Below are positions 23,395-35,255 of a stretch of 64,000 nucleotides of DNA, in pieces; the first letter of the stretch is position 1, and the number at the start of each line of letters is the position of its first letter. The position numbers and the translations under genes were made by a program. The stretch covers positions 1,060,001 to 1,124,000 of the forward strand of contig JAXDDX010000060.1 in the NCBI GenBank assembly GCA_034670405.1. Direction: 5' to 3'. This stretch comes from Hoplostethus atlanticus. Lineage: Eukaryota; Chordata; Actinopteri; Trachichthyiformes; Trachichthyidae. Below the pieces are notes generated by a model. The model worked only from the letters and a program-made list of their open reading frames with translations. It had not been told where the DNA came from and did not search any database.

Positions 23395-23609
23395 TTCAGC
23401 GTGGTCATCTCGGTCAGGGACGGCTGAGTGGCCTTCAGGTAGCTAGCCCGCCGCGCCTGGACCTTGGGCGAGGGCTTGGGGCTGCAGTCCGAGTCGCCGC
23501 TGTCCTCCTCCGCCATGGCCTTGATGTAGCTGCCGCTGCGCATCCTCCGGCACGGGATCTCGTCATCTTTCCCCAGCGGAGAGAAAGTGCTCCACTCATC
23601 CTGGGGCAC
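23395..23609 (-). CDS. dlgap1: dlgap1 coding exon 2 (residues 365-435 plus two bases of 436)
   Basis: This exon begins VPQDEW and contains KDDEIPCRRMRSGSYIKAM, SGDSD, SPKPSPKV and ARRASYLKATQPSLTEMTTL, near-identical to the family. It holds GK-binding repeats 1 (Ser391-Tyr392) and 2 (Ser420-Tyr421). In this family the phosphorylated Ser before Tyr docks on the PSD-95 GK domain. The acceptor is CTCTACAG|GTGCCC with AG at 23611-23610. The donor is CTGAA|GTGAGT with GT at 23394-23393. The exon is 215 bases and enters in phase 0. It leaves two bases (AA) that pair with the first G of exon 3 to make Lys436. The plus-strand open frame over the same DNA is an antisense shadow. Confidence 0.97.
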
Positions 23610-24003
23610 CTGTAGAGATGAGAGGGGAGATGAGGAGAACGAAGAGAGACTTCAGACACGCTTACACAAGAAAACAGGTAGACACAAAAGTGCTGAAACT
23701 TTCCCTGACCTGAGGTATCCTGACAACAGCACAAAAAAAAAACAACTGCATGAGACAGTGCCATAAACAATCACTGATCGATAGTAATCATCAGAGCAGC
23801 GCCTGCCCTGGTCGTACCAGAAGGGTGTGAGTGCCTGAGGCCTTCTTTTGCCCGTCCTGTGACGCATGCGGCATATCAGACGTAGGGAGTTAATTGTTTT
23901 GACAAAACGTCGCAGTACCCGAGCCCCTTGTCTGCTTTTCGGACTTTTAACACACACTAACGAACGTGGAAAAAGAGCCAAAGCTATCTCCCCAGCCCTC
24001 ATC

Positions 24004-24052
<49 letters not shown>

Positions 24053-25730
24053 GAGAGAGAGAAAGAAGAGGTGGAGAGAGAGCAAAACAAAGGAGGTTTT
24101 GTTCAGCGGAACCACTGCAGTCCCAACGTGAGTGGCTGTTAGGGCACCGGCTCTGAAGTGAAAGAAACAAGAGAGACAGAGGGAGAGAAAAAGAAAAAAA
24201 AAAAAAAAGTGCGTGAGAATCGTTCACTGGTGGCTAGGAAACCAAGCCGAACCTTGATGTCAGGGGCAAACCAGCGACAGACGGTGTTAACATCTTGACA
24301 CAGATAAGGTCTGTGATGACATCAGAACATTTATTGTTATTTAGAACTGAAAGACGTTGTGTTTGCATGGCAAGCCGATATGTGCATGCTAACCCTGTTC
24401 TACTAGTATACAGTATTAAAGATGCTCAATACTCTAACCAGTGCAAAAGTGCATAAAAGGGTTCGGCATCCATTTCAGTGTGTTTGTGTGAAGAGAAAAG
24501 ACTAGAATACAGAATCCCCATCCTGGCAAGGGGGAAAGGAAATAACACGTCAAAGTTCCCTGTTTTAAGAATTCAAAAATCGTCTGCAGACTAACTTGTC
24601 AGGCTGCTCTTCTTGAAAGCCAGGTTTCCTCCCCTGTCTCTTCTCTAACAGGAAGCGATGGCTCTTTTAGGCTCTGAGAAGCGTCGCCTTACAGCAGCGA
24701 CAACATCGCGCCTTGATCTGCTCGCTCTGTTTTCCAGGCTGTTAAAATGCACGGCCACATAGAACTTTCTCTCTCTCTCTCTCTCTCTCTGTCTTTCATG
24801 CTCCCTCACTCTCAGTCCCCCCCCCCCCCTTTTTAGTTTTACTCCGTTCACACCCTCCCTCTGTTGCCCACTCGCTGTGTCTCGGTTTCTTTTATGCAAA
24901 CATGCGCGCGAGTGTTATATTATATATTCTCCCCCCTTTTTTTTTTTTTCTCTCTGACGCTTTCCCCCCTCCTCCATCTCTCTCCTCGGGCTCATATTTG
25001 CAGCTCACCCTGATGTGAGGAAATGTATTCAAGCTGAATCACTTCCTCTTTTATCTTTTCACAAACAGGGTAAGAAAAGGGGAATGGTGTGTGTGTGTGT
25101 GTGTGTGTGAAGGGGGAGGGGGTTGTACCAGTGTGACCATGGGGCTCAGGGATATGTGCTTTTCTTTCCTTGTCGGCTCAACCCTGGCTCTCTGATGTCA
25201 CCATAGTACCCATTCTCTCGCTCATACACACACACACACACACACACACAACTACACTACTTCTGCTACTACCACCGCCGCCACCAAAGCCTCAGTCGCT
25301 GCAGAAATGTGGTGCGGTGTGGCAGTTCTCCATCTCCGCTTTGAAAACACATCACCACATAATGTTTTTGGTGTTTCTGGAGACCAAAGTACGTCTGCTT
25401 GTTTACAGTATAAAGAAATGTTGATTTAATGGAAAGCATTAAACCCAACCTGCTAGAGGCTGGTTGTAAAATCAGCATCCTCATGTATGACATTTCCATG
25501 CACACGGACACAGAAGAGCAGCGATGACGTGATGATGATACCAGGATAAAAAACAGGAGGACGACATATCCCATCATCACTTGGGACAGAGGGAATGACT
25601 GGACGAGGCGTGACGCTACCTCTCTCCCACTCCAATGTGCAGACAGACAAACAGACATGCATGCAAAAACACATGCAGGAAAATGCATTGGGGCGCGAGG
25701 TGTGAGGCGGGGCTGTTGTAACAGTCCTAC
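23610..25730 (-). other. dlgap1: dlgap1 intron 1 (between coding exons 1 and 2)
   Basis: The 2.1 kb intron includes a GA run at 24007-24060, several pyrimidine tracts (24765-24790, 24930-24975) and a CA run near 25226-25250. Mammalian DLGAP1 has shorter isoforms that start within the gene. I looked for a plausible alternative first exon here and could not support one. Confidence 0.85.
24007..24060. repeat. (GA)n microsatellite in intron 1
   Basis: GA run with one GT interruption near 24050. On the transcribed strand it is a long CU-rich tract. Confidence 0.95.
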
Positions 25731-26822
25731 CTGGAGGAAGTTGCAGGTGCGTCCCTGCTCGGCTTTCACCAGAGCTTTATCTAGGTTGACCGAGGCCTTC
25801 TGGTAGACCTCCCTGGCCCTGCTCACCGTCAGCGTCGAGGACCACGAGCTCTTCTTCAGCTGCAGCTGGCCGTCCAGCCCGCCCACCAGCGGCAGCCCCC
25901 CGCCGCCGCTGCCCCCAGAGCACGTCGAGCACTTCACGTCGTTGTTACTGCGCGACGTCTTGAGCGAGTGTGCGCTGATGGTGTTGTAAGACTCCATGAA
26001 GTACTGCGACTGGGACTTCTCCGGGTGGCGCCCCATGGTCATCACCCCCGAGGGCGGGCCCCCGCTGCTGCTGCCGCCGCCCCCCTGGTGGTGGTGGTGG
26101 TAGAGACACACCTCCCGGTCCAGCGTGTCGTCCGAGCTCCAGTAGCCTGAGATGGCAGAGCGCATCTTGGGCTCTGACTTGGAGCGGTCTTTGCTCTTGC
26201 CGCGCTTGCTGTGCTTCAGGGTGCCCGAGGAGGAGGAGGGCGGGTCATCTGGGCTGGCCTTGCCGCCGTTCATCCTCCCGCCGCCGGCTCCCCCAGATGC
26301 TGAGGGCCCCTCCAGGGAGTGGGACTTCGTGAAGAGCTTCTGAACAGAGTGGACCAGGTGGCGGATACGGCCGGGGCTGTCGCTGCGCTGGTGCTCCACC
26401 GCGGTGCGTTTGTACTGCAGCGTGTGGTAGCCGTCGCGCCGCACAGGTGCCTGCCGCTCCAACTGCTCCAGCAGGTTAGGAGGGATGCGGTTGTTGTTCC
26501 CACCAGCACCACCTACTCCACCTCCTTTACTGCTCCCCGTTGGCCCCCCGGTGTAAGGCACCACGGCGGCGCACTCCTCCTTTAGCTCGTGGTGGGAGCT
26601 GTAGTGTCTGCGGGGGAAGGTGCAGCTGGCCAGGTCGGTGTAGGCACCGCACTCGGACTGGAAGGAGTTCCGCTGGGCGTAGTAAGGGTGGTCGGCGGGG
26701 TGAGTGTCCCTGGGGTTGAGGAAGTAGGGCCGGCGGTCCGAGTGCCCGAGGGTCATGGAGTCATACGAGGGGTCGCAGGTCACCGCGTGGTGGTGGCTGC
26801 GGCTGCTGGACAGGCCTTTCAT
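25731..26822 (-). CDS. dlgap1: dlgap1 coding exon 1 (DLG-associated protein 1 / GKAP / SAPAP1, residues 1-364)
   Basis: This is the first coding exon of a postsynaptic scaffold protein that links the guanylate-kinase domain of PSD-95/DLG proteins to Shank. It encodes 364 codons and ends in phase 0. Family landmarks seen are the MKGLSSSRSHHH start, STFPRRHYSS-like and NLLEQLERQ-like blocks, DGYHTLQYKRTAVEH, SPGRIRHLVHSVQKLFTKSHS, SGVMTMGR, SRSNNDVKCSTC and SRAREVYQKASVN. These match DLGAP1 better than DLGAP2, 3 or 4. The donor is CTCCAG|GTAGG, with GT at 25730-25729. I chose the MKGL start because the family begins there. A second in-frame ATG lies six bases upstream (26828), and an in-frame TAG at 26894-26892 blocks any earlier start in this exon. 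Gly runs and a short His run around residues 250-265 look like lineage-specific expansions. I cannot tell which teleost paralogue (a or b) this is. Confidence 0.96.
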
Positions 26823-26897
26823 CGTCATTGTGACCGGGTCGACGTGCACATCCAAACCGCTTGCCGAGGGAAGTCTGCACAGGCGCCAAATCTAGCT
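26823..26897 (-). other. dlgap1: 5' UTR part of dlgap1 exon 1 and its splice acceptor
   Basis: Read on the minus strand, a long pyrimidine tract (about 26980-26930) leads to TTTCTGTGCAG, with the AG at 26899-26898. This gives an exon start at 26897. A weaker alternative AG lies at 26876-26875. The 75 bases between the acceptor and the MKGL codon contain an in-frame TAG and two close ATG codons, both with A at position -3. A spliced leader upstream is implied, so the gene has at least one further 5' exon to the right. The acceptor is inferred from consensus only. Confidence 0.75.
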
Positions 26898-28360
26898 CTG
26901 CACAGAAACACACACCGCCATGAGCAAGAACAGACGAACAAACAAGGAGAAAGAAAGAGAGAGAAAAGAGAATTATAAATACCTCGTATTTTCATACACT
27001 AACAGCACAGTGTAACGTCTGCCTTAATTTTGAAGATGGCTTTTGGTGCTACTCAGCACATGTGAAGACCTGCTACGTTGACAGGAGTGGGGCCTATTCC
27101 TCTGTTTCACCCTTTTATTTTTGTCCTTTAAAACTCCTAAGGAGGTTCTCTAAATATAGCGGTAACTACACTTGGCACGCGCTCCCTGACATCCAGATCT
27201 GTCCGCAAGCTTCCTCTCCCACATCTGTTTGCTCTTGTAAGATTTCAGTACACAAGTGAAAAAGTGACAGGGGATCTGGGGAATTGAGAGAAACAAAGGA
27301 AGACGAGGTAACGAGAAGAAGTTCAGATCTATTTCCGACTCAAGCGTAAGGCTATATTTGTTCAAGGGTATCGTTGGAAGTGAAGCATCGGTCTAACTCA
27401 AGAAAAATGAAATTGTAAATATCAGTGAAAAGTGGACAGAGAGAATGTAGAGATGCAGATATGCCTGAGATGGTTTCACCCAACTGTCCGATGCCTTATA
27501 GAGAGAGACGACTCCTAGATTCATACCGATCCTTTCACAGCACAGAAGACACAGCACACATGAGCATTTCATTTGTAGTTCATGCTGTAGTCTACACCTG
27601 CTTGATGCGCACAGTCCCACACACACAAACACACACACACTACAAATGGCCACAGTCTAGTTCTGCAAAGTCCCTCTATACCTCTAGTGCTCCTCTAAGG
27701 GCAAACTAATTGGCCAGTAAAACCCAGCCGACAGCTCCCGGGCCGGGCCGAGGCAATGGGCAATAAACGACCTTTCCCTTAACATGGTGACATGAAAACA
27801 ATGGCATCCATCAGAGCCCTTAAACTGCCTTCCTTACCCATCTGGGTGCTGCGGGCCCGGCTAGCCGCTGAACCCACACTGTTTCCAATGGAGGTGAGGC
27901 TAACGAGACAATAATAAGAGCCCACGCACCCTGGTGTTGCGCTGTGACAGCAGCATGGCCCGGCCGGCGTGGGGAATTCATTACTGCGATTTATAATGCA
28001 CTACCAAAGGCCACTGAGGTAAATAAAGAAAGGGGGGGGGGGGAGAGAAAAAGGGCAACAGGAGGAAACATAACAAGAGAAAATGACGGAGACAGAGAGC
28101 AGAGGAATGAAATAATATCAGGTCAATTCTTTACATAACTGGAGGACACTATGTGTAGAGGGAGCACACATGGACATAAGTGAGTAGAATGAATGAATAA
28201 ATGAATAAACCTATTAACTTTCTTATATTATTTTCAGGCATTTTTCCCCGTCTGCACGAAGCCAGGGGATCAGCCCTCCCTGGCCTGGTACAATGTCTTG
28301 TTCTATCTTGTATTGTGCGAGTGGAAATGGCCAATCCCTACACCCGTCTGCAATATACAT

Positions 28361-28366
<6 letters not shown>

Positions 28367-28399
<33 letters not shown>
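28367..28399. repeat. (AC)n microsatellite
   Basis: A perfect AC run upstream of dlgap1 exon 1. Confidence 0.95.
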
Positions 28400-28401
<2 letters not shown>

Positions 28402-28664
28402 GCACACTCTAAATACTGCACAGACACACACACAGTGCCTGCTTCTTAGAGGGCACTTAAAAACTGGGCTGTGTCCAACTAAAGGTATTCATTGCAGTCG
28501 ATTGACAGAGATTCCCTTCTGTTGGCGGCTGAAGCGCAGAATGTGACCTAAATAAAAAGGTCCTTGCGGCGGTCCGCAGCAGCGTGTTTGTGGCACAGCT
28601 GTCTGCAGCGTTGCACTAAAGCTGAAAAGCTGAAGTTGGGTCATGCTGGCTTTCTGCCTGTCAG

Positions 28665-28719
<55 letters not shown>
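28665..28719. repeat. (CA)27 microsatellite
   Basis: A perfect CA run of 55 bases. Confidence 0.95.
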
Positions 28720-28724
<5 letters not shown>

Positions 28725-30457
28725 ACAAACACATAGTGTATCTGACAGGCTGGATATCCATGCTGAATTCTGATGCTGCTAGCTTGTAAAGCACGGCATC
28801 TCAGCAACAACAATAGGGTCTGCTGGTTTTGTCTAGTTTGCCAGGTACAACCTGACATGGGGAAAGCTCAGGCAGCTGTGTCTCTGTATTAGAGGCCACT
28901 AAATGTCCATTATAGCTGACTACCCCAGTTCTGTCTCTACCTTTACGGTCAAGCCAACTTCATTACTTCATATGGTGAAGCATGATAGCATGACATTAAG
29001 CTATATTACCACTTTAAAATAACAATAAACATATTTCAGTGAAGATATTAAAGAAATTGTTTTCTATTATACACTGTCTTTCCATTTGTTGTGCTACTAA
29101 TCTCCATAGGCCATCCCAGAGGAACGCAAAATCCAATTAGAGATCTCATATTTATACCTTTTATGTATCACAAATGAGCTCTTTTTAACACTAATATGAG
29201 ATTAAAGGCATCTCTATTTCTCAACTCAAGAGAAACAACCACATATACATACATGTTGATCTCACGCTGATCCAAACAAGAGATCCTCCAAATGATCTTA
29301 AATAAGTGTCATTTCACTCTCCAGAATGTGCAGGAGGCCGTGAGATTAGACAAAGATCTCAAAGAAACTCAATATGATGTTTTATGACTCCTACGGTTTG
29401 GATGCTTCTTCTCAAACATGCAGTTTTCACATACTGCAGCATTTTCTTATTGAAGCCATGGAGGCAGCAGCCATATAGTAGGAGCTTATAACCACTATAT
29501 ATGTCACATGTATGTCACATATATGTCACATGTTACATCTTCAAATCTATCTCATAAAGTCAGTCTGTTATCTCCCACTTGCTGCTAAGGGGGTTTTAGG
29601 AGAAACAATTCATATGTAGGTGACCACAAAAGGATACAGAATTGACATTTTCCCAATTTCTTAAGAGATGAAGAAAAGACTACTATGAGCAAAAGAGTGT
29701 TTACTGCAAAATAAATGAATAAAAAATCTTCTTTTACTGTTTATGAACAGGCTTTGAAACCAGAGATTTTATTTGACTTGAGACTTGAGACACAATTAAA
29801 TTGAAGCAACTCTGATTCGGTGGTTGTGTGCTGAATAGGAAAGGTTTCTAAACGAAAACAGGACGAGATAAAATGAGCCAAGCTGCGAATGCGATCCATT
29901 AACACCTCCGCTGCATCAGCACAGCGGGCTAAATTCTGTTCAGATGTTTGTCTGGGCCCAATTGAGACACACTTATTAGAGAATTTTCCCTCTATCATCC
30001 TCCATTAATCTACAACACAGTAGCCAATCTTGAACGCAGCCTCACAGCAGCCAAACCTAATCTTCATTTTCCATTTATTCCATCCCTTGCTTTGAGACTC
30101 GCCAAGGCAAATAAACAAAGGAGGTATGAAAATGCAAAGTAACCTCCGACTTATTGCGTGCCGTCTCCCTGAGAAGTCATGAAACCAATATGACTTCACG
30201 TGAGGGGAAAAGTCTACTGCAGCTTCTATTGCTGGCAAAATCAGAGGCTGTGGAACGGATGGTAGTTAGTCTATCATCCTCGCTACACTTCAAACGCTGA
30301 GAAGGAGCTCGGGGGCTTAGAGAGCACCTTTAAGGCCTTTGGTGGCCAAGAGGCTGAGATGGGCCTCCTCTTCTCTCTCCAACCTGGGAATCATTCCTCC
30401 AGTGGTTGAACAGATTACCAACCACTCTCCATGGGGAATCATATCATGTTTGTGGAG

Positions 30458-30488
<31 letters not shown>

Positions 30489-32689
30489 AAGGAAGCTGAG
30501 CAAAGCACTTTACCTCCAGTTTTCAGGTCAAGTGAAGTTGTGGCTTTGATCCGGCAGCACTTGTAGTCCCAGGCTACTGCATGATATTACTGTACAGAAC
30601 TGAAGTCGAGGGTAAACACACACAACTAAATCGGTGTATGTTCCTGTGTGAGTTTCTGTGAGGGAGAGAAAGAGAGCAGGAGCATGCCCGTGCGTTTTGC
30701 TGAGTGTTTATTTGTACTTAAATAAATGCAACCAGAAGCGTTGCAACCTTCTGCCTCCTCAGGAATGATCCATTAATACATACATACATACATACAAAAC
30801 ATTTGATATTTCAAGGGAATGAGGCAGCAAATGATTTCAGTCTTTTTTGTTTTACTGGGACAACACATGAGCGTCTCTTTCACATTTTTGATTTCTTGTG
30901 GAAATAATTGATGTATTTTCTTTACATAATCAAGTTTTACCTGAAACCTGCTGGCTGAAGAAGATTATACACCATGTTTTTTTGCAGAGGCCCCATGTTT
31001 CCTCACAATTCTTTATTTGTGCACACATAGTTCAGGCTCTAAACCTGAATGGCAAAAGATAATTCAGCAGCATGTTTCAAGATAATTAGTATTATACTTT
31101 TCTGACATGATGAAGTCAATACAAAAAATGTTCCCTCTAAGATATTGGGAGATGGAAAAACGATGTACCAAAGTGGTTTACTTCTTGCAGACACACAAAT
31201 TCTGCCAGTGGTTCAATTGAATCTATGACTGGACAGTGGTACGTGGAGCTACTTCAACAACACCTCTCACAGCAACTTAAACAAAACTAACCAGCGATTC
31301 TGAATGATTTATTATATAAATCTATAAACCAAATAATGAAGCACACACCCAGGAGAGCTGAAGCTGGTGTGGAGGAGCGGGAACAGCGAGAGAGAAGGAT
31401 GCTATCCTCATTTTGAATGTGTGAAGAGTGTCTTTAAAGGAGCCCTCTTGAGAATGATGATGTCGTGTAACATTTTAAGACAGGCAGGGGCCAAAAAGCC
31501 TCAGAGGCAATTTGTTTGTGTGTGTGTGTGTTATATGGAAGTGGCTTTTAGGAACATCATCATTACTGACTTTAAATTCTTGCTGTTAAAACGACTCTTA
31601 AAAGATAGATAACTCCTCTGACTGTCCTCTCTGGCTGCAGCGAGATATTTTTTAAGACCGTGCAAATTATTGCTGTCGGTTAATATGATTTGCTTCATAA
31701 AATATACATCTACAACATCAAAATCAGGCATTAAGAGCATCATATAAAAATGGGAAATTGCTTTAAGACTTGGATTTCTTTTCATGGGGGGCTTATTGAA
31801 CCTCAAACAGAGACAGGCTTATACAAAGGTGCTCCTTTCAAAATTTGCACGAAAGACGATAAGGGGCCAGGCGGTATATCTTTTCACTATCACAAAATGT
31901 CAGCTTAGACAATGTGTGTTGTTTGGAGGTTGTATTCAAAAGACTGAAGATGATATATATAAACTGGTTGGCATCTTATCAAAACATAGCTAAATAACCT
32001 GACAAACAAATACACATTTACAGCGTAGATTTAGTGCAGTCATCTTCCAAAACAGATCACTTACTCCTTGTCGTGGCCGCAGTTTCCCCCAGACACACAA
32101 TAGGCATGTTCCTGCTCACTATTATGAAAACACATGCCTTCATAGATGGATTGATGTTCCCGGCTCCTCCATGACAGCTCCTTTGTCACAACCAAACTAA
32201 TTAGGCCGACTGTCAGAGCTGTCTCTGACAAATGGAGTACCTGTGTTGAGTTATAGCTCGGGACCCACCAAACACATCATGGAGACAAATTCCTCCAGTG
32301 ATGGGGACTATTTGATCGAGGTAAACAAATTAACAAAGGCATTACGTCTAAAGAAAGCTTCGTGTTTGTTTGTCTCGAGCGGAGCTGTCGCCGAGGCTCA
32401 CCGCCTGTGCTAAGAACTGTCCGACAATGCAGAAACGCTCGTAGACCAACATCGGAGTCCATCAAGCGAGGGATTAGAAGGTAATATAAAAGTTGAAACA
32501 CTGACGACTGGAAGTTTGGAGATATCTGAGTGCATTTCTATGTAGGCCTCAGCCACCGCAATTCAAAAGTATAATCCTTCTACATGTCTTTGCTGTTTTG
32601 CTTGTTTCATTTTTAATTTTTATCGTGTCCAATGTTTTTACTTCTGTCACGGACCATCACTTTAAGGAAACTTCCAACCTCAGATGCTC

Positions 32690-32960
32690 TCATACTGTCA
32701 GATATCATCAATCTGTGATGTTCAATGCATTGCAGAATTTATTTTTTAAGTATAGTGTTGTAATTTACCTTTGTGTTGAAGCCACTTTCCCTCCATCCGC
32801 CTCGTCTACTTCTACTTCAGGTCAGTGATTACCTACATTTCCCAGAGTGATTTTCAACAAACCCAAAACAACCTGGCTGGACTTGCATCCAGCCGACAGT
32901 GATAATGACTGCCAGAGAGCTTTTCCAGTCGAGAAAAAGTGTGAAACAGTTGCACCCTTT
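32690..32960. repeat. Dispersed repeat, copy A
   Basis: The sequence is clearly related to 61838-62020 in the same orientation. Shared phrases include AGATGTTCAATGCATT-like, AGTGTTGTAATTTAC, CCACTTTCCCTC and GTCTACTTCTA, then a TTTCNNAANGATTTTC-like block and GTGTGAA. Similarity to family sequences seen across fish genomes suggests a non-autonomous transposon that may extend left to a CACTTTAAGG phrase at about 32660 and right to about 33190. No coding capacity was seen. Confidence 0.65.
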
Positions 32961-35143
32961 ACTCAAAACACAACATGTCTGATGCCCTGTGTGATTGTCG
33001 AACATCGGTGCAGAACGGCGAGTCTAGAAAGAAGCCCTTGCTCTTTGATTCTGAGGGGTTGACACCAAAAGCTGACGTCTACTGTTGATGTTTTAGATTG
33101 CTGAAATCGTTTCTGCTATTAAACTCTATTGTAGCTGCGCTGGAAATATTTTGGTCACATATTACATAAGTTTGGTCAGTTAAAATGCACCACCAAACAA
33201 CAAAATAGACCCAGGAATACAAGGTACATTGCCAATTGCTGTTTATATACAGTGTTTTATCCCCTGAAATGTACTATCTAGTTGCATAAATACATTAGAG
33301 TGGTTATGGCTGTATCATCACCGTGCTTAATATTATTTCTTCTTCTTAAAAAGATGTACTCATTTGGGAATCCATTCATCTTAAAATGAAAAAGATTGAA
33401 GTGATTGGATCTGACATTCAGCTTTGACACCATAACAAAAGGCCATGATACCACTGAGACTGCTATTGTATGGCTTTGGATTAAATCCATCACGGACATA
33501 GTGGGAGGAAAGGATAAAGAATTCAATTTTTCCTCATTCTTTTCAGGATCCCTTATAAGTGTATAATAAATCACGAGAGCTGAGGCAAAGACATTTGATA
33601 TCTTAAATTACATGGAAAGCATCTGAGCTTCAAGATCTCGTTGAGTTTAAGTTGAGAGTAAAGTAAATTGGTCTATTTTCAATTACAGATAAAGCAGTTT
33701 GGAGGAAAAAAACAACAACAGAAAAACCCAGAATGTAACACCAGTAGTGAGTGCACACATCAGGGGAAACTAATGATGGAAGCAAAGCAAAGTATTTTAA
33801 AAAGATGATAATGTTGTATGAGTAAAATATCACTTTCAACCTTACTGTATCCACAAATCACCTTATTACTGAGTGAAAAATGACAAATAAAAGCAACTCT
33901 TATCTCACTCCCTTTTTAAAAAAAATAAAGTTCAATAAAGCTACCCATAAATAACAGCCAAGAAAATTGGACGGGGAGGGTAGCATCACCATGGAAACAA
34001 ATACATTTTCTGGTGGAAAACAATATGTTTTCAACACAGCATCGTGTGTGTGGACAGAAGTTGAAGTTGCCATTCCTCATGCTTTATATCCTTATGTACC
34101 GGAAGGATGCAGGAAAACATGACCAGCTCCTTCCCAAGCATTCAACTCATTCTTATCGTCTGTGTGTTATTTTCATTAGTAACCCAAATACAGTGAGAGG
34201 CAAAGAAGGATACTTATGGACTAGTTGAAAAGTGAACTTTCAAATCACAAAAAACAAAAACATTTCTATCATTCCTGACAAACGCTTCTAAGCAAAAGAG
34301 GATTGCGTCATTCCTTTTCAATCACGTAGTCTATATGAACGTGTTGACACATTATTCATTCCTCTAGCTGAACATATATGAAGTCCTCTAAATGTGGGAC
34401 ACGCCGATATCCCACAACCTCATTTGAGCAAGCAAACAAAAGCTGAGGTAAAAAGCACTGGCCTGTGTTTGGATTTGCAGAATTCCATCTCACGCAGAAT
34501 AATAAACCTTCATGTGTATATTCACTCTTAAGAGCTGTGAAATCTGGGGCACATAATCCTGGTAGAGGTGGAAGCTGCGTAGTGCTGAGGCGATGATAAG
34601 CAAATCCAACCCCGGAGAGTCGGGCTCGGTGTGTGTATCTCTCTCTATGCATGTTCTACATAACACACGGCGGTGTCATCCATCAACCAAGGCCATGACC
34701 CAGATGTGTGGAAAAAGTTGCTAATGCTGCTAATGTCATCGTTGGACCCACGACGATTTCCTCCTCGTTGCATTGCGGCTGTTTTCATAGTAGTAGCTGG
34801 TAATAAGAGTACAGGTGCTTCTTCACTATGGCGGCAACTATGCAGCTGCCACTGAAACACCACCATGCACAAATGAGCTGAGTGTGAACTTTCAAAGTAA
34901 ACTTTCAAATTTAACTTCACCTGTATTTGGCTGCCTCGTTGTATGTTTCATTTTGGGTTTTTTCTATCCACCTCCTACCCAATAAAAATGGGACGTATCA
35001 GTGCAAGTGACTTAAAGTTACTTGGTCCGACATCCTGACACACAGCTACTGGAACAAGCAGCGTGTTAGAGTTTAGTGTGCGCACTTTGATTGTACAGTA
35101 TGTACAGTACAGTCACTTGCCACTGTCAGAGAGCATCAAACTG

Positions 35144-35147
<4 letters not shown>

Positions 35148-35184
<37 letters not shown>

Positions 35185-35223
35185 CAACAGAGGGTGTGTG
35201 TGTGTGAGAGAGAGCGAGAGAGC

Positions 35224-35254
<31 letters not shown>
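35148..35254. repeat. Compound (GA)n microsatellite
   Basis: Two GA runs (35148-35178 and 35211-35254) are separated by a short GT run and mixed purine sequence. Confidence 0.9.

Positions 35255-35255
<1 letters not shown>

Noticed and set aside
25453..25730. Continuation of the exon 1 reading frame to 25269 (528-codon frame)
   Set aside because: The family sequence ends at the CAG before GTAGG at 25730 and resumes in exon 2. The extra codons resemble intron and a CA run.
26823..26855. Eleven extra N-terminal codons before MKGL
   Set aside because: The first of these codons is TTG, not ATG. Only the ATG at 26828 could be a real alternative start.
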